From contig JAFUFK010000017.1 in the NCBI GenBank assembly GCA_017469925.1, positions 26,183 to 90,182 of the forward strand: a DNA stretch of 64,000 nt, given 5' to 3'. The stretch is from Bacteroidaceae bacterium. GTDB lineage: Bacteria; Bacteroidota; Bacteroidia; Bacteroidales; Bacteroidaceae. A program made the position numbers and the translations under genes. Below are positions 25,892 through 35,220 of the stretch, one piece after another. Within the stretch, counting starts at the first letter, position 1. Each line of letters begins with the position of its first letter. Under the pieces are notes generated by a model, which searched no databases, was not told the DNA's origin, and was given only the letters and a program-made list of their open reading frames with translations.

Positions 25892-26817
25892 TGCTTCTCG
25901 TAGGCCTCCACGATGCGCGTTACAAGCCGGTGTCGGACGATGTCGCCCTTGTCCATTTCGATGAACGAGATTCCCTGGATGTCCTTGAGTACATGGATGG
26001 CGTTGACCAGTCCCGACTGGGTAGAGTGGGGCAGGTCGATTTGCGTCATGTCGCCCGTAATGACCATTTTCGTATTCATGCCCATTCGGGTCAGGAACAT
26101 CTTCAGCTGTGGGATGGTGGTGTTCTGCGCCTCGTCGAGGATGACTACGGCATCGTTCAGCGTGCGTCCGCGCATGAAGGCCAATGGGGCAATCTGGATT
26201 ATCTTCTGCTCCATCATCTCCTGCAACTTGGTTACGGGAATCATGTCCTCCAGCGCGTCGTAAAGAGGTTGCAGATAGGGGTCGATTTTCTCCTTCATGT
26301 CGCCCGGCAGGAAACCCAGTTTCTCGCCCGCTTCGACGGCAGGGCGCGAGAGTATAATCTTGCGCACTTCCTTATTCTTCAGTGCGCGCACGGCCAGGGC
26401 GATGCTGATGTAAGTCTTTCCGCTGCCTGCGGGACCGATGGCAAAGACCATGTCGTCGCGATGGAAGGCCTCGACCAGTCGCTGCTGATTGCCGCTGCGG
26501 GCACTGATGGGACGGCCTTGTGTGCTATAGACGATGACGCCCTGCACACCGTCCTTGCTGGTCTTTTCGCCCCGGAGGATGTGCAGAATGTCCTCCTCGC
26601 CCAGGCTGTTGTATTGCAGGCAATGGTGGCGCAGGCGGGCTATGCACCCTTCAAATTCCTGTATCCTCTCCTCGTCGCCCATGACGCGCATAACGTTTCC
26701 GCGTGCCACGATGCGCAATTTGGGATAGAGCGCCTTCAGCATTTGCAAGTTCACGTTGTTGACTCCGTAGAAAATGATGGGGTCAACGTCGTCCAGAATG
26801 ATATGTTTTTCTATCAT
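25864..26817 (-). CDS. PhoH-family ATPase (PhoH/PhoL type)
   Basis: A 317-residue protein. The N-terminal 100 residues resemble the small KH-like lead domain of PhoL proteins (LQMLKALYPKLRIVARGN), then the PhoH P-loop ATPase: FAIGPAGSGKTYISIALAVR near residue 128, LSRPAVEAGEKLGFLPGD and VILDEAQNTTIPQLKMFLTR (Walker B). Linked in other bacteria to RNA handling and ribosome maturation; the exact role is not settled. The C-terminus (TLPPAPPL) comes from a repeat arm. First gene of phoH-purC-menG-aroE-manA, with a complete promoter upstream. Confidence 0.9.
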   Translation of the reverse strand: MIEKHIILDDVDPIIFYGVNNVNLQMLKALYPKLRIVARGNVMRVMGDEERIQEFEGCIARLRHHCLQYNSLGEEDILHILRGEKTSKDGVQGVIVYSTQGRPISARSGNQQRLVEAFHRDDMVFAIGPAGSGKTYISIALAVRALKNKEVRKIILSRPAVEAGEKLGFLPGDMKEKIDPYLQPLYDALEDMIPVTKLQEMMEQKIIQIAPLAFMRGRTLNDAVVILDEAQNTTIPQLKMFLTRMGMNTKMVITGDMTQIDLPHSTQSGLVNAIHVLKDIQGISFIEMDKGDIVRHRLVTRIVEAYEKQTLPPAPPL

Positions 26818-26833
26818 AGCTTCATTTTCAGCG

Positions 26834-26864
26834 CAAAGATACTGATTTAATTCAAGATTTACAA
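26834..26864 (-). promoter_or_regulatory. Promoter of the phoH-purC-menG-aroE-manA run
   Basis: The minus strand has TTG (26864-26862), exactly 20 bases, then TATCTTTG (26841-26834), a full Bacteroidota promoter, 16 bases before the phoH ATG. Confidence 0.75.
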
Positions 26865-26886
26865 TTCAAATATCATAAATATTGTG

Positions 26887-26894
26887 TATATTTG
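26887..26894 (+). promoter_or_regulatory. -7 box of the DUF5715 gene
   Basis: TATATTTG matches TAnnTTTG and ends 18 bases before the ATG at 26913. It faces away from the phoH promoter, so the two genes are divergently transcribed from about 95 bp. Confidence 0.55.
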
Positions 26895-26912
26895 TGCCAG
26901 AATTGTGAATTG

Positions 26913-27677
26913 ATGCGACGTCTGAAGAAGAAAATCTACCTTGGCCTGTGCGGAACTACGCTTGCCGCATTAGCTGTGGTGCGCGCCTGCAATCCGGGAT
27001 TGATGGGGGAGCCACCGGCGAGCCAAGTGTCACAAGTGCCGAGCGCAGAGGCGCAGCCCGACTCTGTACTTTGCACGATGCCCGCGGAGCAAGCGACGAA
27101 GGTTGCCTACCATCCGATTCGTGGGGTGCACAGCTATTCGCTGTGTTTCCCCGACGTCCAGGACGTCCAGATAGTGGCTGCCCGCCGTTGGGGCGTACGT
27201 CCTGTGGCCAATCGCGAGCAGGCCGAGCGCCGCAAGTCGGAACTCGTGTTCGTGGGTTCCAATCCTTACTACGTCATCGACCGCGGCATGACGAGTAGCA
27301 TTCCCTACCTGGTGCCGCGTGCAGCCCTTCTCTTGCAGGACATCGGGCGCAACTATCTCGACTCGCTTGCCATGAAGGGAGTTCCCCTCCACCGCATCAT
27401 CGTCACCAGCGTGCTTCGCAGCGAGGAGGACGTGGCCCGACTGATGCTGAAGAACGGCAACGCCAGCGACCAGAGTTGCCACCGCTTCGGCACCACCTTC
27501 GACATTGCCTACAACCGCTACAACACCGTCTGCCCGCCCGGAGAGCATCGTCGCGAGGTGCGCAACGACACGCTGAAGTACGTCCTCTCCGAGGTCTTGC
27601 GCGACCTGCGCCAACAGGAGCGTTGCTACATTCGCTACGAGGTGAAGCAGGGTTGCTTCCACATCACAACCCGATGA
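26913..27677 (+). CDS. DUF5715 family protein, M15-peptidase-like
   Basis: 254 residues from ATG 26913 (MRRLKKKIYLGLCG); an in-frame TTG upstream lies on the -7 box and is rejected. There is an N-terminal hydrophobic segment with a Cys (VVRACNPG) that may be a lipoprotein site. The C-terminal half carries VTSVLRSEEDVARLM, SDQSCHRFGTTFDIAYNRY and YEVKQGCFHITTR, which resembles the His/Asp metal pattern (SxHxxGxxxD ... H) of M15 D-Ala-D-Ala peptidases; DUF5715 has this layout. A role in cell-wall trimming in the periplasm is inferred. Confidence 0.7.
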   Translation: MRRLKKKIYLGLCGTTLAALAVVRACNPGLMGEPPASQVSQVPSAEAQPDSVLCTMPAEQATKVAYHPIRGVHSYSLCFPDVQDVQIVAARRWGVRPVANREQAERRKSELVFVGSNPYYVIDRGMTSSIPYLVPRAALLLQDIGRNYLDSLAMKGVPLHRIIVTSVLRSEEDVARLMLKNGNASDQSCHRFGTTFDIAYNRYNTVCPPGEHRREVRNDTLKYVLSEVLRDLRQQERCYIRYEVKQGCFHITTR

Positions 27678-27783
27678 GTTAAAATGTGTTTCGTTTTAAA
27701 CCTTCGCCACCGGCGAGGGTCATAAAGTCGTGCACAATCAAAAAAACTTATTAAAAACCTTTAACCCTAAAAACCGGATAATT

Positions 27784-28347
27784 ATGAAAAAGATTATGAT
27801 GATGGCCCTCGTGGCAATGATTACCTTGAGCGCAACGGCTCAGAATCGTCCCAGTCGTGAAGAGATGCAGGCACGCCGTGCCGAGCAGATAGAGAAACAG
27901 GCCGACCGTCTGTCCAAGGACTTTGACCTGAAGGGCGATGCCAAGACCAACTTCGTGGCCACCTACAAGGCCTATCAGGACGAACTGGCGAGCACCATGA
28001 TGCAAGGCCGCCAGCGCCAGACAGGCCGCGAGCGTGGCGAGCAGGCCGACAGCAAGAAACTGACCAGCGAACAGGCCCAGAAGCAGCTCGAGGAGTACTT
28101 CTCGCGTCAGGAGGAACAAATCGCCCAGCAACAGAAGCGCCTGGAGATAGAGAAGAAGTATTGCACCGAACTCAGCAAAACGCTGACTCCCCAGCAACTG
28201 GTGAAAATCTTTGGCCAGCGCCAGGGCCAGCAACAGCAGCGCCAGGGCGGCATGCAGCGCCAAGGTGGCTTCGGCGGTCCTCAGGGCGGCGGTCGTGGCG
28301 GTTTCGGCGGAGGCCAGGGTGGCTTCGGCGGTGGCGCTGACTTCTAA
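27784..28347 (+). CDS. Periplasmic Spy/DUF4890-like protein with Gly/Gln-rich tail
   Basis: 187 residues from ATG 27784, which follows an AT-rich leader. Signal peptide MKKIMMMALVAMITLSATAQ. The mature part is helical, rich in Arg, Gln and Glu (EEMQARRAEQIEKQADRLSK, YCTELSKTLTPQQLVKIFGQR), like the Spy/CpxP chaperone-type proteins common in Bacteroidota. The last 45 residues are Gln/Gly/Phe-rich low complexity (GGFGGPQGGGRGGFGGG). Likely periplasmic; any chaperone role is inference. A terminator follows at 28390-28426. Confidence 0.7.
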   Translation: MKKIMMMALVAMITLSATAQNRPSREEMQARRAEQIEKQADRLSKDFDLKGDAKTNFVATYKAYQDELASTMMQGRQRQTGRERGEQADSKKLTSEQAQKQLEEYFSRQEEQIAQQQKRLEIEKKYCTELSKTLTPQQLVKIFGQRQGQQQQRQGGMQRQGGFGGPQGGGRGGFGGGQGGFGGGADF

Positions 28348-28389
28348 AGTTCCTCTTGCATAGGTTAATAAAAAGTTAAGGTAAGGAAA

Positions 28390-28426
28390 GGGTCGCAGTT
28401 CCCCATGTGGGCTGCGGCCCTTTTTT
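28390..28426 (+). terminator. Intrinsic terminator after the Spy-like gene
   Basis: GGGTCGCAG and CTGCGGCCC pair over 9 bp around a 13-base loop and are followed by TTTTTT. Confidence 0.9.
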
Positions 28427-28450
28427 GTGTAAAAAAGTAGGTAAAAGGTT

Positions 28451-28480
28451 TTGCCGTTTCCCCATTTCTCACTAACTTTG
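28451..28480 (+). promoter_or_regulatory. Promoter of the DUF6621-dehydrogenase genes
   Basis: TTG (28451-28453), 19 bases, TAACTTTG (28473-28480). The box ends only 8 bases before the ATG at 28489, so the mRNA should have almost no leader. Confidence 0.75.
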
Positions 28481-28488
28481 CCTACATC

Positions 28489-29082
28489 ATGGAAAAGAAC
28501 GCTTTCCTGCCGACGGTAATCCTCGTCGATGCCGAATACGCCGATGGCGTAGCCTTCGACCTCACGGTCAACTTCGAGCGCATGCTCATGCGCCGAATTC
28601 CGCAGGCCAATATGGCCCAGTGGCTCGTCTGTGTGGCACTCGACGGCGGGGTGGGGCAGGGCGAAGCCTCGCCCCGGCAACTTCAGGTCATCTTCCTGCG
28701 CGGCCAGAAAACAAAAACAGGGCTGGTAAACTTCGCCCCAGGGAACTATGCCGACCTCGACGGCCAGGCCTTCCGGGATACCCGACTGGGTGAGTTCCTG
28801 ATGAGCGTGGTCGGCCACGAGGGGCTGGCCTCTGACGACTTTTTCGTCGAATGCGTCCAGACGCTCCTGAGCGCCGAGGCTGTGAGCACCCTCATCCTCG
28901 TGCCCGACATGGAGCACTACGGAGCAGCCCTGAAGTCGCTCCTTGCCCGCGAGGGGCGTCGCAAGCAGGTTACCCTCCTGGCCATGCAGCCCGAGGTTGG
29001 ACGCGGTTTCCAGTCCGAAATCCTGGGCTACAGCCTCATGCACGCCATGGGCATACGAGGAGAGGAGCTTGGGCAAGAGTAA
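28489..29082 (+). CDS. DUF6621 family protein
   Basis: A 197-residue cytoplasmic protein without signal. Text such as FLPTVILVDAEYADGVAFDL, TVNFERMLMRRIPQ, VCVALDGG, VQTLLSAEAVSTLILVPDME and EILGYSLMHAMGIRGEEL matches the Bacteroidales family DUF6621 as I remember it. Function unknown; the alternating strand and helix pattern suggests a Rossmann-like fold. It is co-directional with the dehydrogenase 32 bp downstream. Confidence 0.7.
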   Translation: MEKNAFLPTVILVDAEYADGVAFDLTVNFERMLMRRIPQANMAQWLVCVALDGGVGQGEASPRQLQVIFLRGQKTKTGLVNFAPGNYADLDGQAFRDTRLGEFLMSVVGHEGLASDDFFVECVQTLLSAEAVSTLILVPDMEHYGAALKSLLAREGRRKQVTLLAMQPEVGRGFQSEILGYSLMHAMGIRGEELGQE

Positions 29083-29114
29083 CGAGTTACAAATCAAGAA
29101 ATAGAGAAACAACT

Positions 29115-30350
29115 ATGGGAAAAGTTTTGATTATCGGAGCAGGCGGCGTGGCCACGGTGGCTGCTCACAAGGTGGCTCAGAAGCCAGAAGTGTTCACGGA
29201 AGTAATGATTGCCAGCCGCACCCTGCGTAAGTGCGACGCCCTGGCCGAGGTTCTCGAGAAACGCTACGGCCGCAAGGTCCGGACCGCTCAGGTCGATGCC
29301 GACAGCGTAGAGCAGCTGGTACAGCTGTTCAGCAGTTTCAGGCCCGACATCGTCATGAACCTGGCCCTGCCCTATCAGGACCTCACCATCATGGAAGCCT
29401 GCCTCCAAACAGGCTGCAACTACCTCGATACCGCCAACTACGAACCTAAGGACGAAGCTCACTTCGAGTACTCCTGGCAATGGGCCTATCGCGAACGCTT
29501 CGAGAAGGCAGGGCTGACCGCCATCCTCGGCTGCGGCTTCGACCCTGGCGTGACGAGCATCTTCACTGCCTACGCCGCCAAGCACTACTTCGACGAGATT
29601 CAGTACCTCGACATCGTCGATTGCAACGCCGGCAACCATCACAAGGCCTTCGCCACCAACTTCAACCCTGAAATCAACATCCGTGAGATTACCCAGAAAG
29701 GCCTCTACTGGGAGGACGGACGTTGGGTGGAGACCGAACCCATGGAGATACACCAGACACTCTACTACCCCAACATCGGACCGAAGGAGAGTTACCTCCT
29801 CCACCACGAAGAACTGGAGTCCCTCGTCCTTAACTATCCCACCATCCGCCGCGCACGCTTCTGGATGACCTTCGGCCAGCAGTATCTCAACTACCTCGAC
29901 GTCATTCAGAACATCGGCATGGCCCGCATCGACGAAATCGAGTACAAAGCCCCCAAGGCTGACGGCTCGGGCGACACTGTCGTCAAGATTGTCCCTCTGC
30001 AGTTCCTCAAGGCCGTACTGCCCAACCCCCAGGACCTCGGCGAGAATTACGACGGCGAGACCTCCATCGGCTGCCGCATCCGCGGCCTCAAGGGTGGCCA
30101 GGAGCGTACCTACTACGTCTATAACAACTGCTCCCACCAAGCCGCCTACGAAGAGACGGGCATGCAGGGTGTCTCCTACACAACCGGCGTACCGGCCATG
30201 ATAGGCGCGATGATGTTCCTCGAAGGTAAGTGGGCAAAGCCTGGCGTCCACAACGTCGAAGAGTTCGACCCCGACCCCTTCATGGACCGTCTCCGCCAGG
30301 ACGGCCTCCCTTGGCACGAAATGCACAACGTAGACCTGGAATTCGATTGA
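29115..30350 (+). CDS. Saccharopine-dehydrogenase-like protein, probable carboxynorspermidine synthase
   Basis: 411 residues from ATG 29115. The N-terminal NADP-binding Rossmann motif VLIIGAGGVATVAAHKVAQK is followed by SRTLRKCDALAEVLEK, NLALPYQDLTIMEACLQTG, YLDTANYEPKDEAHF and ILGCGFDPGVTSIFTAYAAK. This set fits the carboxynorspermidine (carboxyspermidine) synthase branch of the saccharopine dehydrogenase family, used in Bacteroidota to make spermidine by reducing the Schiff base of aspartate semialdehyde and putrescine. The partner decarboxylase (nspC) is not in this window, so the assignment stays probable. Confidence 0.85.
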   Translation: MGKVLIIGAGGVATVAAHKVAQKPEVFTEVMIASRTLRKCDALAEVLEKRYGRKVRTAQVDADSVEQLVQLFSSFRPDIVMNLALPYQDLTIMEACLQTGCNYLDTANYEPKDEAHFEYSWQWAYRERFEKAGLTAILGCGFDPGVTSIFTAYAAKHYFDEIQYLDIVDCNAGNHHKAFATNFNPEINIREITQKGLYWEDGRWVETEPMEIHQTLYYPNIGPKESYLLHHEELESLVLNYPTIRRARFWMTFGQQYLNYLDVIQNIGMARIDEIEYKAPKADGSGDTVVKIVPLQFLKAVLPNPQDLGENYDGETSIGCRIRGLKGGQERTYYVYNNCSHQAAYEETGMQGVSYTTGVPAMIGAMMFLEGKWAKPGVHNVEEFDPDPFMDRLRQDGLPWHEMHNVDLEFD

Positions 30351-30383
30351 ACCTCCTCACTTTTCACTAAAAAAGAGTAAACT

Positions 30384-31460
30384 ATGGCAAAAAAACTTGA
30401 AGAAACAGTCGCTGCCTCCAACCTCAGCGACAAACTGAAGGCACTGCAGGCAGCCATGCAGAAGATAGAAAAAGACTTCGGCAAAGGCAGCATCATGAAA
30501 CTCGGCGACGAACGCATCGAAGACGTCGAAGTCATCCCCACCGGCTCCATCGCACTCGACGCCGCACTCGGCGTCGGCGGCTATCCCAAGGGACGCATCA
30601 TTGAAATTTACGGCCCCGAGTCCTCGGGTAAGACCACCCTGGCCATCCACGCCATCGCCGAAGCCCAGAAGCAGGGCGGCATCGCAGCCTTCATCGACGC
30701 CGAGCACGCCTTCGACCGCTTCTACGCCCAAAGCCTTGGCGTAGACGTCGATAACCTCTGGATCAGTCAACCCGACAACGGCGAGCAAGCCCTCGAGATA
30801 GCCGACCAGCTCATCCGCTCGTCCGCCATCGACATCATCGTCATCGACTCCGTAGCCGCCCTCACCCCCAAGGCCGAAATCGAAGGTGATATGGGCGACA
30901 ATAAGGTTGGCCTCCAGGCCCGCCTCATGAGCCAGGCCCTGCGCAAGCTCACCGCCTCCGTCTCGAAGACCAAGACTACCTGTATCTTCATCAACCAACT
31001 GCGCGAGAAGATTGGCGTAATGTTCGGCAACCCCGAGACCACCACAGGCGGCAACGCCCTTAAGTTCTACGCTTCCGTGCGCCTCGACATTCGCAAATCG
31101 ACCCCTATCAAGGACGGCGACCGCGTCGTCGGCAACCTCACCAAGGTCAAGATAGTCAAGAACAAGGTTGCCCCCCCATTCCGCCGCGCCGAGTTCGAAA
31201 TCATGTTCGGCGAGGGCATCAGCCGCGTAGGCGAGATTCTGGACCTCGGTGTCCAGTACGGCATTCTTAAGAAGGCAGGCTCGTGGTTCAGTTACGAAGG
31301 CACCCGCATCGCCCAGGGCCGCGACGCCGTGAAGCGCCTGCTGCGCGACAACGCAGAACTCTGCGACGAGATTGCCAGCCGGCTCCGCCAGGCCATGGCT
31401 GACAACCCCGCCCCCGCTCTCGACTCACAACAAGAGACCGAACAGGACGGGCAGGAATAA
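30384..31460 (+). CDS. recA: Recombinase RecA
   Basis: A 358-residue DNA strand-exchange ATPase for homologous recombination and repair. Seen: [14 protein letters not shown], the P-loop [20 protein letters not shown] near residue 74, [49 protein letters not shown] (loop L2 region) and [16 protein letters not shown]. Standard length with the usual acidic tail. It follows the dehydrogenase by 33 bp and ends in a strong terminator. Confidence 0.98.
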   Translation: MAKKLEETVAASNLSDKLKALQAAMQKIEKDFGKGSIMKLGDERIEDVEVIPTGSIALDAALGVGGYPKGRIIEIYGPESSGKTTLAIHAIAEAQKQGGIAAFIDAEHAFDRFYAQSLGVDVDNLWISQPDNGEQALEIADQLIRSSAIDIIVIDSVAALTPKAEIEGDMGDNKVGLQARLMSQALRKLTASVSKTKTTCIFINQLREKIGVMFGNPETTTGGNALKFYASVRLDIRKSTPIKDGDRVVGNLTKVKIVKNKVAPPFRRAEFEIMFGEGISRVGEILDLGVQYGILKKAGSWFSYEGTRIAQGRDAVKRLLRDNAELCDEIASRLRQAMADNPAPALDSQQETEQDGQE

Positions 31461-31500
31461 AGTCTATAAAATCCGAGTGCAACAAATGCAATAAGCTAAG

Positions 31501-31536
31501 AATCGGGAGGCTAAAAGGCCTCCCGATTCTTTTTTG
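31501..31536 (+). terminator. Intrinsic terminator of recA
   Basis: AATCGGGAGGC and GCCTCCCGATT form a perfect 11-bp stem with a 6-base loop, followed by CTTTTTTG. A 10-bp inverted repeat TGCAACAAAT / ATTTGTTGCA (31478-31487 and 31573-31582) flanks it. Confidence 0.95.
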
Positions 31537-31615
31537 TCAGCCGAAAACGGCAAAAGAGAAATCGACGAATCAATTTGTTGCATTCGTTTTTTAGTCCCGT
31601 TTCTGCCTCCATGCA

Positions 31616-34441
31616 TCAGCGGACGAGGATTTTCTTGTTTCCTATAATATACAGGCCATTTTTGAAGTGAGAGGTCACTCGTCGGCCGGAGAGGTCGTAG
31701 ATGGCGGGTGCGGGGTCGGCCTGGGCTGGTATGTCGGTTAGGGCGTCGGCCATGGCGTCGTAGTAGCGGGGATGGGCCTGTGCTTCGGCCTGGGTGTAGG
31801 GCTGGTCGGTGCTGTGGCAGCTGGTGACGCTGAGGTCGGTGATGATGGTGCGCCCGCTGGCGTCGCTACCCGAGGTGTAGGCTTCAGTCTCGAGGGTGAA
31901 GCGGTCGCCCTGACGAAGGTTGATGTAGAAGTCGAGGGTTTGGGGCGTGCGGCCGTCACTGCCATCGACGGCGGGGGTTCCGTAGGCCTGTTCGAAGAGG
32001 TATTGCGACTTGGGGGCCTGCATCTGGCCCTGGCCGAGGTAGCGGCTGCGCAGGTAGAGGGTGTTCTGTTGGTTGGCTACGTTGCGGCGCACGGTCAGGG
32101 TGGCGTAGTAGATGCCGTCGGCGGGTGCCGTGAAGACGATGGCGGGGGAGGAGACGGTGACGGAGACGCCCGTGGTGCAGGGGTGGAAGTGGCCCGTGGA
32201 GGAGACGAAGCAGTACTCGTTGGCGCGATACCAGGCGAGGCCGCGCTCGGTGGCAGAGCCGCACTTGCCCCGATTGTCGTAGGTGGTAAAGCGTTGGTAG
32301 GTGCCGGCTTCGACGTTGTAAGCGTAGTAGCCCCAGGGCTGGTCGTCGTTCTGGCTGAAGGTTGGGTCGGACGCGGTGAGGCTGGATTCTGCAGGTGTCC
32401 AGAAGAGGCGGTAGTTGCCGGTGGCGGAGTAGTCGGTGGTGATGCGGCTCTGTTCGACGGCTTGCCAAGCGCGCTGGAGGTAGTAGATGTAAGTGTGGGC
32501 GAGATTGATGTTGAGCTGGCCGCTGTCGATGGTGGCCTGTGCGTCGGCGATGAGCTGGGCGACGGCGTCGAGGGCAGTGGGGCTGACTTGGCCGAGGTCA
32601 GTGCCAGGGGTCTCGGCGGCCATGCGTGCTTGGTAGGCAGCCAGTGTGTCGGCGAGCATGAGCTGGATGTCGCCGGTGAGGACGATGCTGTCGGAGTTTA
32701 TCTCGTCGGGTTCGATGAACCACTGGCGGTTGACGCTGGTCTGGTTCTTCTCGTTGCTCTCCCAGGCGATGAGGGGGGTGCCGTTGTCGGCCAGTCCGTC
32801 GGAGACGTTGGCGGTGCGTTGGTGGGCCTTGTTGATGATGTTGAAGTAGTCGTTGTCCTCGTCGGCTAGGGTTATCTGCCAGAGTTGGCTGTCGCTCGAT
32901 TCGTTGGGGCTGACCAGGTCGAGCTGGGTCTTCAGCGTGGCGCTCGATTCGTTGAGGGCCAGCCCGCTGGCTCGGTTGATAAACTGGTAGTAGTCGCCCA
33001 CGCGGCGGATGCTCCACTGCTGGGTACGGCGCCCTTCGTCGTGCGACCAGAGGCAGGCCTTGTCGCCCTGCTTGATGCCCTCGCCAACGACGTCGAAGTT
33101 GGTGCCTACGCCTGCTGAGCGGATGCGGTAGTAGTAGTTGGAGATGAGCTGGAAGTCTGTGGCGTCACCCGTGTCGGCGGTAGCTTTCTTCTGGAACTCT
33201 TGGTCGAGATAGGCCACGTGGGTGGTGATGAAGTCCTTGAGGTCCTGGACGTACTCCAAGTAGCTGTTGTGGAGGACGCGTTCGTTATAGACGCGGGTCG
33301 CGATGCCGTACTTCTGGAAGTTGAGGGTCTGGGATTGGCTAAGTTCGGCGGCCATGCTATCGACCGAGGCGAGCAGATGGGCCTCGATGCCCTGGGTCTT
33401 CAGCTCGGCCCAGCGGCGCAGGATGAGTTGGCGGAACCAGGGGTCGCGCCACATGCGGACGAACCACACGCGGGCAGCTCCATAGCCGTCGTTGACCATG
33501 AGCAGCCGAGAGGTGTCGCCCTTGCGCTGGTCGTTGCCGTAGGCGATGTCGTAGTCCCAGAGCGGACCGAAGTAGAGGTGCTGGTCGTTGGCTTTCTTGT
33601 AGAGGTAGGTGGAGAAGAATCCGTCGATGTTGGCACAGAGTTCGGTGCAGATATAAAGGTTGGCCAGTGACGTGGAGTCGACGAGCGGGCGGTAGCCCTT
33701 CTCGGCATCGCGGAAGTCGCTGCTGTAGAGGGCCGTCTCGAAGCGGTCTATCCACGTCCGGACGTAGGTTTCCTGGGCGGCGGTAACCTGGCCATCCTTG
33801 GGTTTGTGGATGCGGATGGGGACGGACTTGCGGGTGGTCTTCACGATTTTATGGTCTTCCCAACCATCGGCCTCAAGGAAGAAGCCTTCGCTGGCTTCCT
33901 CGCCTTCCTTGAGTTGGGCGGGGGTATCGACGTCGAGCCGCCCTTCGGTGGCTTCGGGATGGTCGGTAATCTGGTAGGTGCCTTGGTAGGTGCCGTTGAG
34001 GACGAGGTCGACGAAGCGCGCGCCCGGACAGAACTCCATGCCCACGAAACGAGCCATGATACTGGATGTCAGGGCGTTGCGCATGAGGGTCTTGTCGAAG
34101 TGGTTGGCCATCAGTACCCAGCTTTGTGCCTGGGCTCCGTCGGGACCTAACAGGGCCTCCTTGGTCAGGAACTTCAGACGATAGGCTTTCTTCGTGGCGC
34201 CTGCCGAGTTGAAGGTGGAGTTGCCGCGACAGCGAATCTTCAGTCCGGCGATGCTCTCTGTCTTGTCCCCATCGACCAGCGTCCAAGTGGCGCTGACGAA
34301 GGTTTTCTTGTCGGTGACGGCGGCATTATTGGCCGTCTGGATATAGACAGTCGGCAGGTTGCTATACTGCTTGCGTGTCTGTGCGTGTGTGCCAAGGCAC
34401 GTCAGCAACAGGCAAAGGAGGTAAAGGAGTCTTATCTTCAT
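31616..34441 (-). CDS. Secreted CotH-kinase-like protein with ricin-type lectin region and sorting tail
   Basis: A 941-residue protein with signal peptide (MKIRLLYLLCLLLTCLGTHA). Residues about 25-400 resemble the CotH family of secreted protein kinases: LPTVYIQTANNAAV, GLKIRCRGNSTFNSAGATKK, SWVLMANHFDKTLMRNAL, YLYKKANDQHLYFGPLWDYD. Residues about 435-580 resemble ricin-type beta-trefoil lectin repeats (YRIRSAG..., QQWSIRRVGDYYQFINRASG, QLWQITLADEDNDYFNIINK). A beta-sandwich region follows and the end (AIYDLSGRRV...NGLYIIGNKK) is a type IX-type sorting tail. Probably a cell-surface carbohydrate-binding protein; the kinase activity is family knowledge, not shown here. Confidence 0.75.
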   Translation of the reverse strand: MKIRLLYLLCLLLTCLGTHAQTRKQYSNLPTVYIQTANNAAVTDKKTFVSATWTLVDGDKTESIAGLKIRCRGNSTFNSAGATKKAYRLKFLTKEALLGPDGAQAQSWVLMANHFDKTLMRNALTSSIMARFVGMEFCPGARFVDLVLNGTYQGTYQITDHPEATEGRLDVDTPAQLKEGEEASEGFFLEADGWEDHKIVKTTRKSVPIRIHKPKDGQVTAAQETYVRTWIDRFETALYSSDFRDAEKGYRPLVDSTSLANLYICTELCANIDGFFSTYLYKKANDQHLYFGPLWDYDIAYGNDQRKGDTSRLLMVNDGYGAARVWFVRMWRDPWFRQLILRRWAELKTQGIEAHLLASVDSMAAELSQSQTLNFQKYGIATRVYNERVLHNSYLEYVQDLKDFITTHVAYLDQEFQKKATADTGDATDFQLISNYYYRIRSAGVGTNFDVVGEGIKQGDKACLWSHDEGRRTQQWSIRRVGDYYQFINRASGLALNESSATLKTQLDLVSPNESSDSQLWQITLADEDNDYFNIINKAHQRTANVSDGLADNGTPLIAWESNEKNQTSVNRQWFIEPDEINSDSIVLTGDIQLMLADTLAAYQARMAAETPGTDLGQVSPTALDAVAQLIADAQATIDSGQLNINLAHTYIYYLQRAWQAVEQSRITTDYSATGNYRLFWTPAESSLTASDPTFSQNDDQPWGYYAYNVEAGTYQRFTTYDNRGKCGSATERGLAWYRANEYCFVSSTGHFHPCTTGVSVTVSSPAIVFTAPADGIYYATLTVRRNVANQQNTLYLRSRYLGQGQMQAPKSQYLFEQAYGTPAVDGSDGRTPQTLDFYINLRQGDRFTLETEAYTSGSDASGRTIITDLSVTSCHSTDQPYTQAEAQAHPRYYDAMADALTDIPAQADPAPAIYDLSGRRVTSHFKNGLYIIGNKKILVR

Positions 34442-34474
34442 GGCGTTCGGGGATTTTTATGGGGGGGATAGAAA

Positions 34475-35170
34475 TTAGTCGAGTGCATACTCGACGGTGG
34501 TGACCACGCGGATGCGCTTGACGTAGGGAATGTTTGCGTCGCGGTCGTCGATGCTGAACTGGCCTTGGCTGGCCGTCACGATGCCGCCGAGGCGGGTGTT
34601 GGCGTCCTTGGCAAATTGCTCAGCCGTGGCTCGGGCGTTTTGCATGGCCTCCTGCACCATCTCGGGCTTTATGTCGGTCAGGCTCGTGTATTCGTAGGAG
34701 ACGTTGTTCGAGCCGTACTCCTCACTGACGATGGCGATGCCCTGGCGCATCAGTTCACTTTGACGGCGCATGAGGGCGCGCACCTTATCGACGTTCGTGG
34801 AGGTGACGGTGATGACGCAGGCGGCCTTGTAGCGGTAGTTCATGATTTCGTTGCCGTAGGTGTCGGCCTGACGGTCGCTGATGGTGGGTGGGTTGACGCT
34901 AATCTCGGAGTCTTGTATGCCTCCCGACTTCAGGAAGGCGACTACCTTCTCGTTCTTCTCGCCGATGAGTTGATACATCTGCGAGGGGTCGTTGCCCAGT
35001 TCCTTATACATGAGGGGCCAGGTGACCTTATTGGCGGACACTTCGCGTTCGGAGAGTCCCTTGACGGTTACTTTGCGGTCGAGCCGCTTGAAGTTCTCGA
35101 TGCCTGACTTCGTGCACCATCCCATGATGCAGAGGCCGGCGGCCAGGATGAGGGCGGATGTGGGTTTCAT
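34475..35170 (-). CDS. SIMPL domain (DUF541) protein
   Basis: A 231-residue protein with an N-terminal membrane anchor or signal (SALILAAGLCIMGWC). The SIMPL/DUF541 pattern is visible: RKVTVKGLSEREVSANKVTW, YKAACVITVTSTNVDKVRAL and a final NIPYVKRIRVVTTVEYALD. SIMPL proteins are periplasmic or outer-membrane-associated with poorly defined roles. It is co-directional with CotH downstream (33 bp) and the patatin upstream (33 bp). Confidence 0.85.
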   Translation of the reverse strand: MKPTSALILAAGLCIMGWCTKSGIENFKRLDRKVTVKGLSEREVSANKVTWPLMYKELGNDPSQMYQLIGEKNEKVVAFLKSGGIQDSEISVNPPTISDRQADTYGNEIMNYRYKAACVITVTSTNVDKVRALMRRQSELMRQGIAIVSEEYGSNNVSYEYTSLTDIKPEMVQEAMQNARATAEQFAKDANTRLGGIVTASQGQFSIDDRDANIPYVKRIRVVTTVEYALD

Positions 35171-35175
35171 ATTGG

Positions 35176-35220
35176 TTAAAGGTTATTGGTTAAAGGTTAT
35201 AGGTTATAGGTTATAGGTTA
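35176..35220. repeat. GGTTATA/GGTTAAA tandem repeat between SIMPL and patatin genes
   Basis: About six imperfect copies of a 7-8 bp word (TTGGTTAAAGG, TTATAGG). It reaches into the patatin gene and encodes its last residues (TYNL) and stop codon. Confidence 0.8.

Noticed and set aside
31478-31582. Inverted TGCAACAAAT pair around the recA terminator as an SOS operator
   Set aside because: It lies downstream of recA, not upstream, and flanks a terminator. It could be a chance inverted pair.
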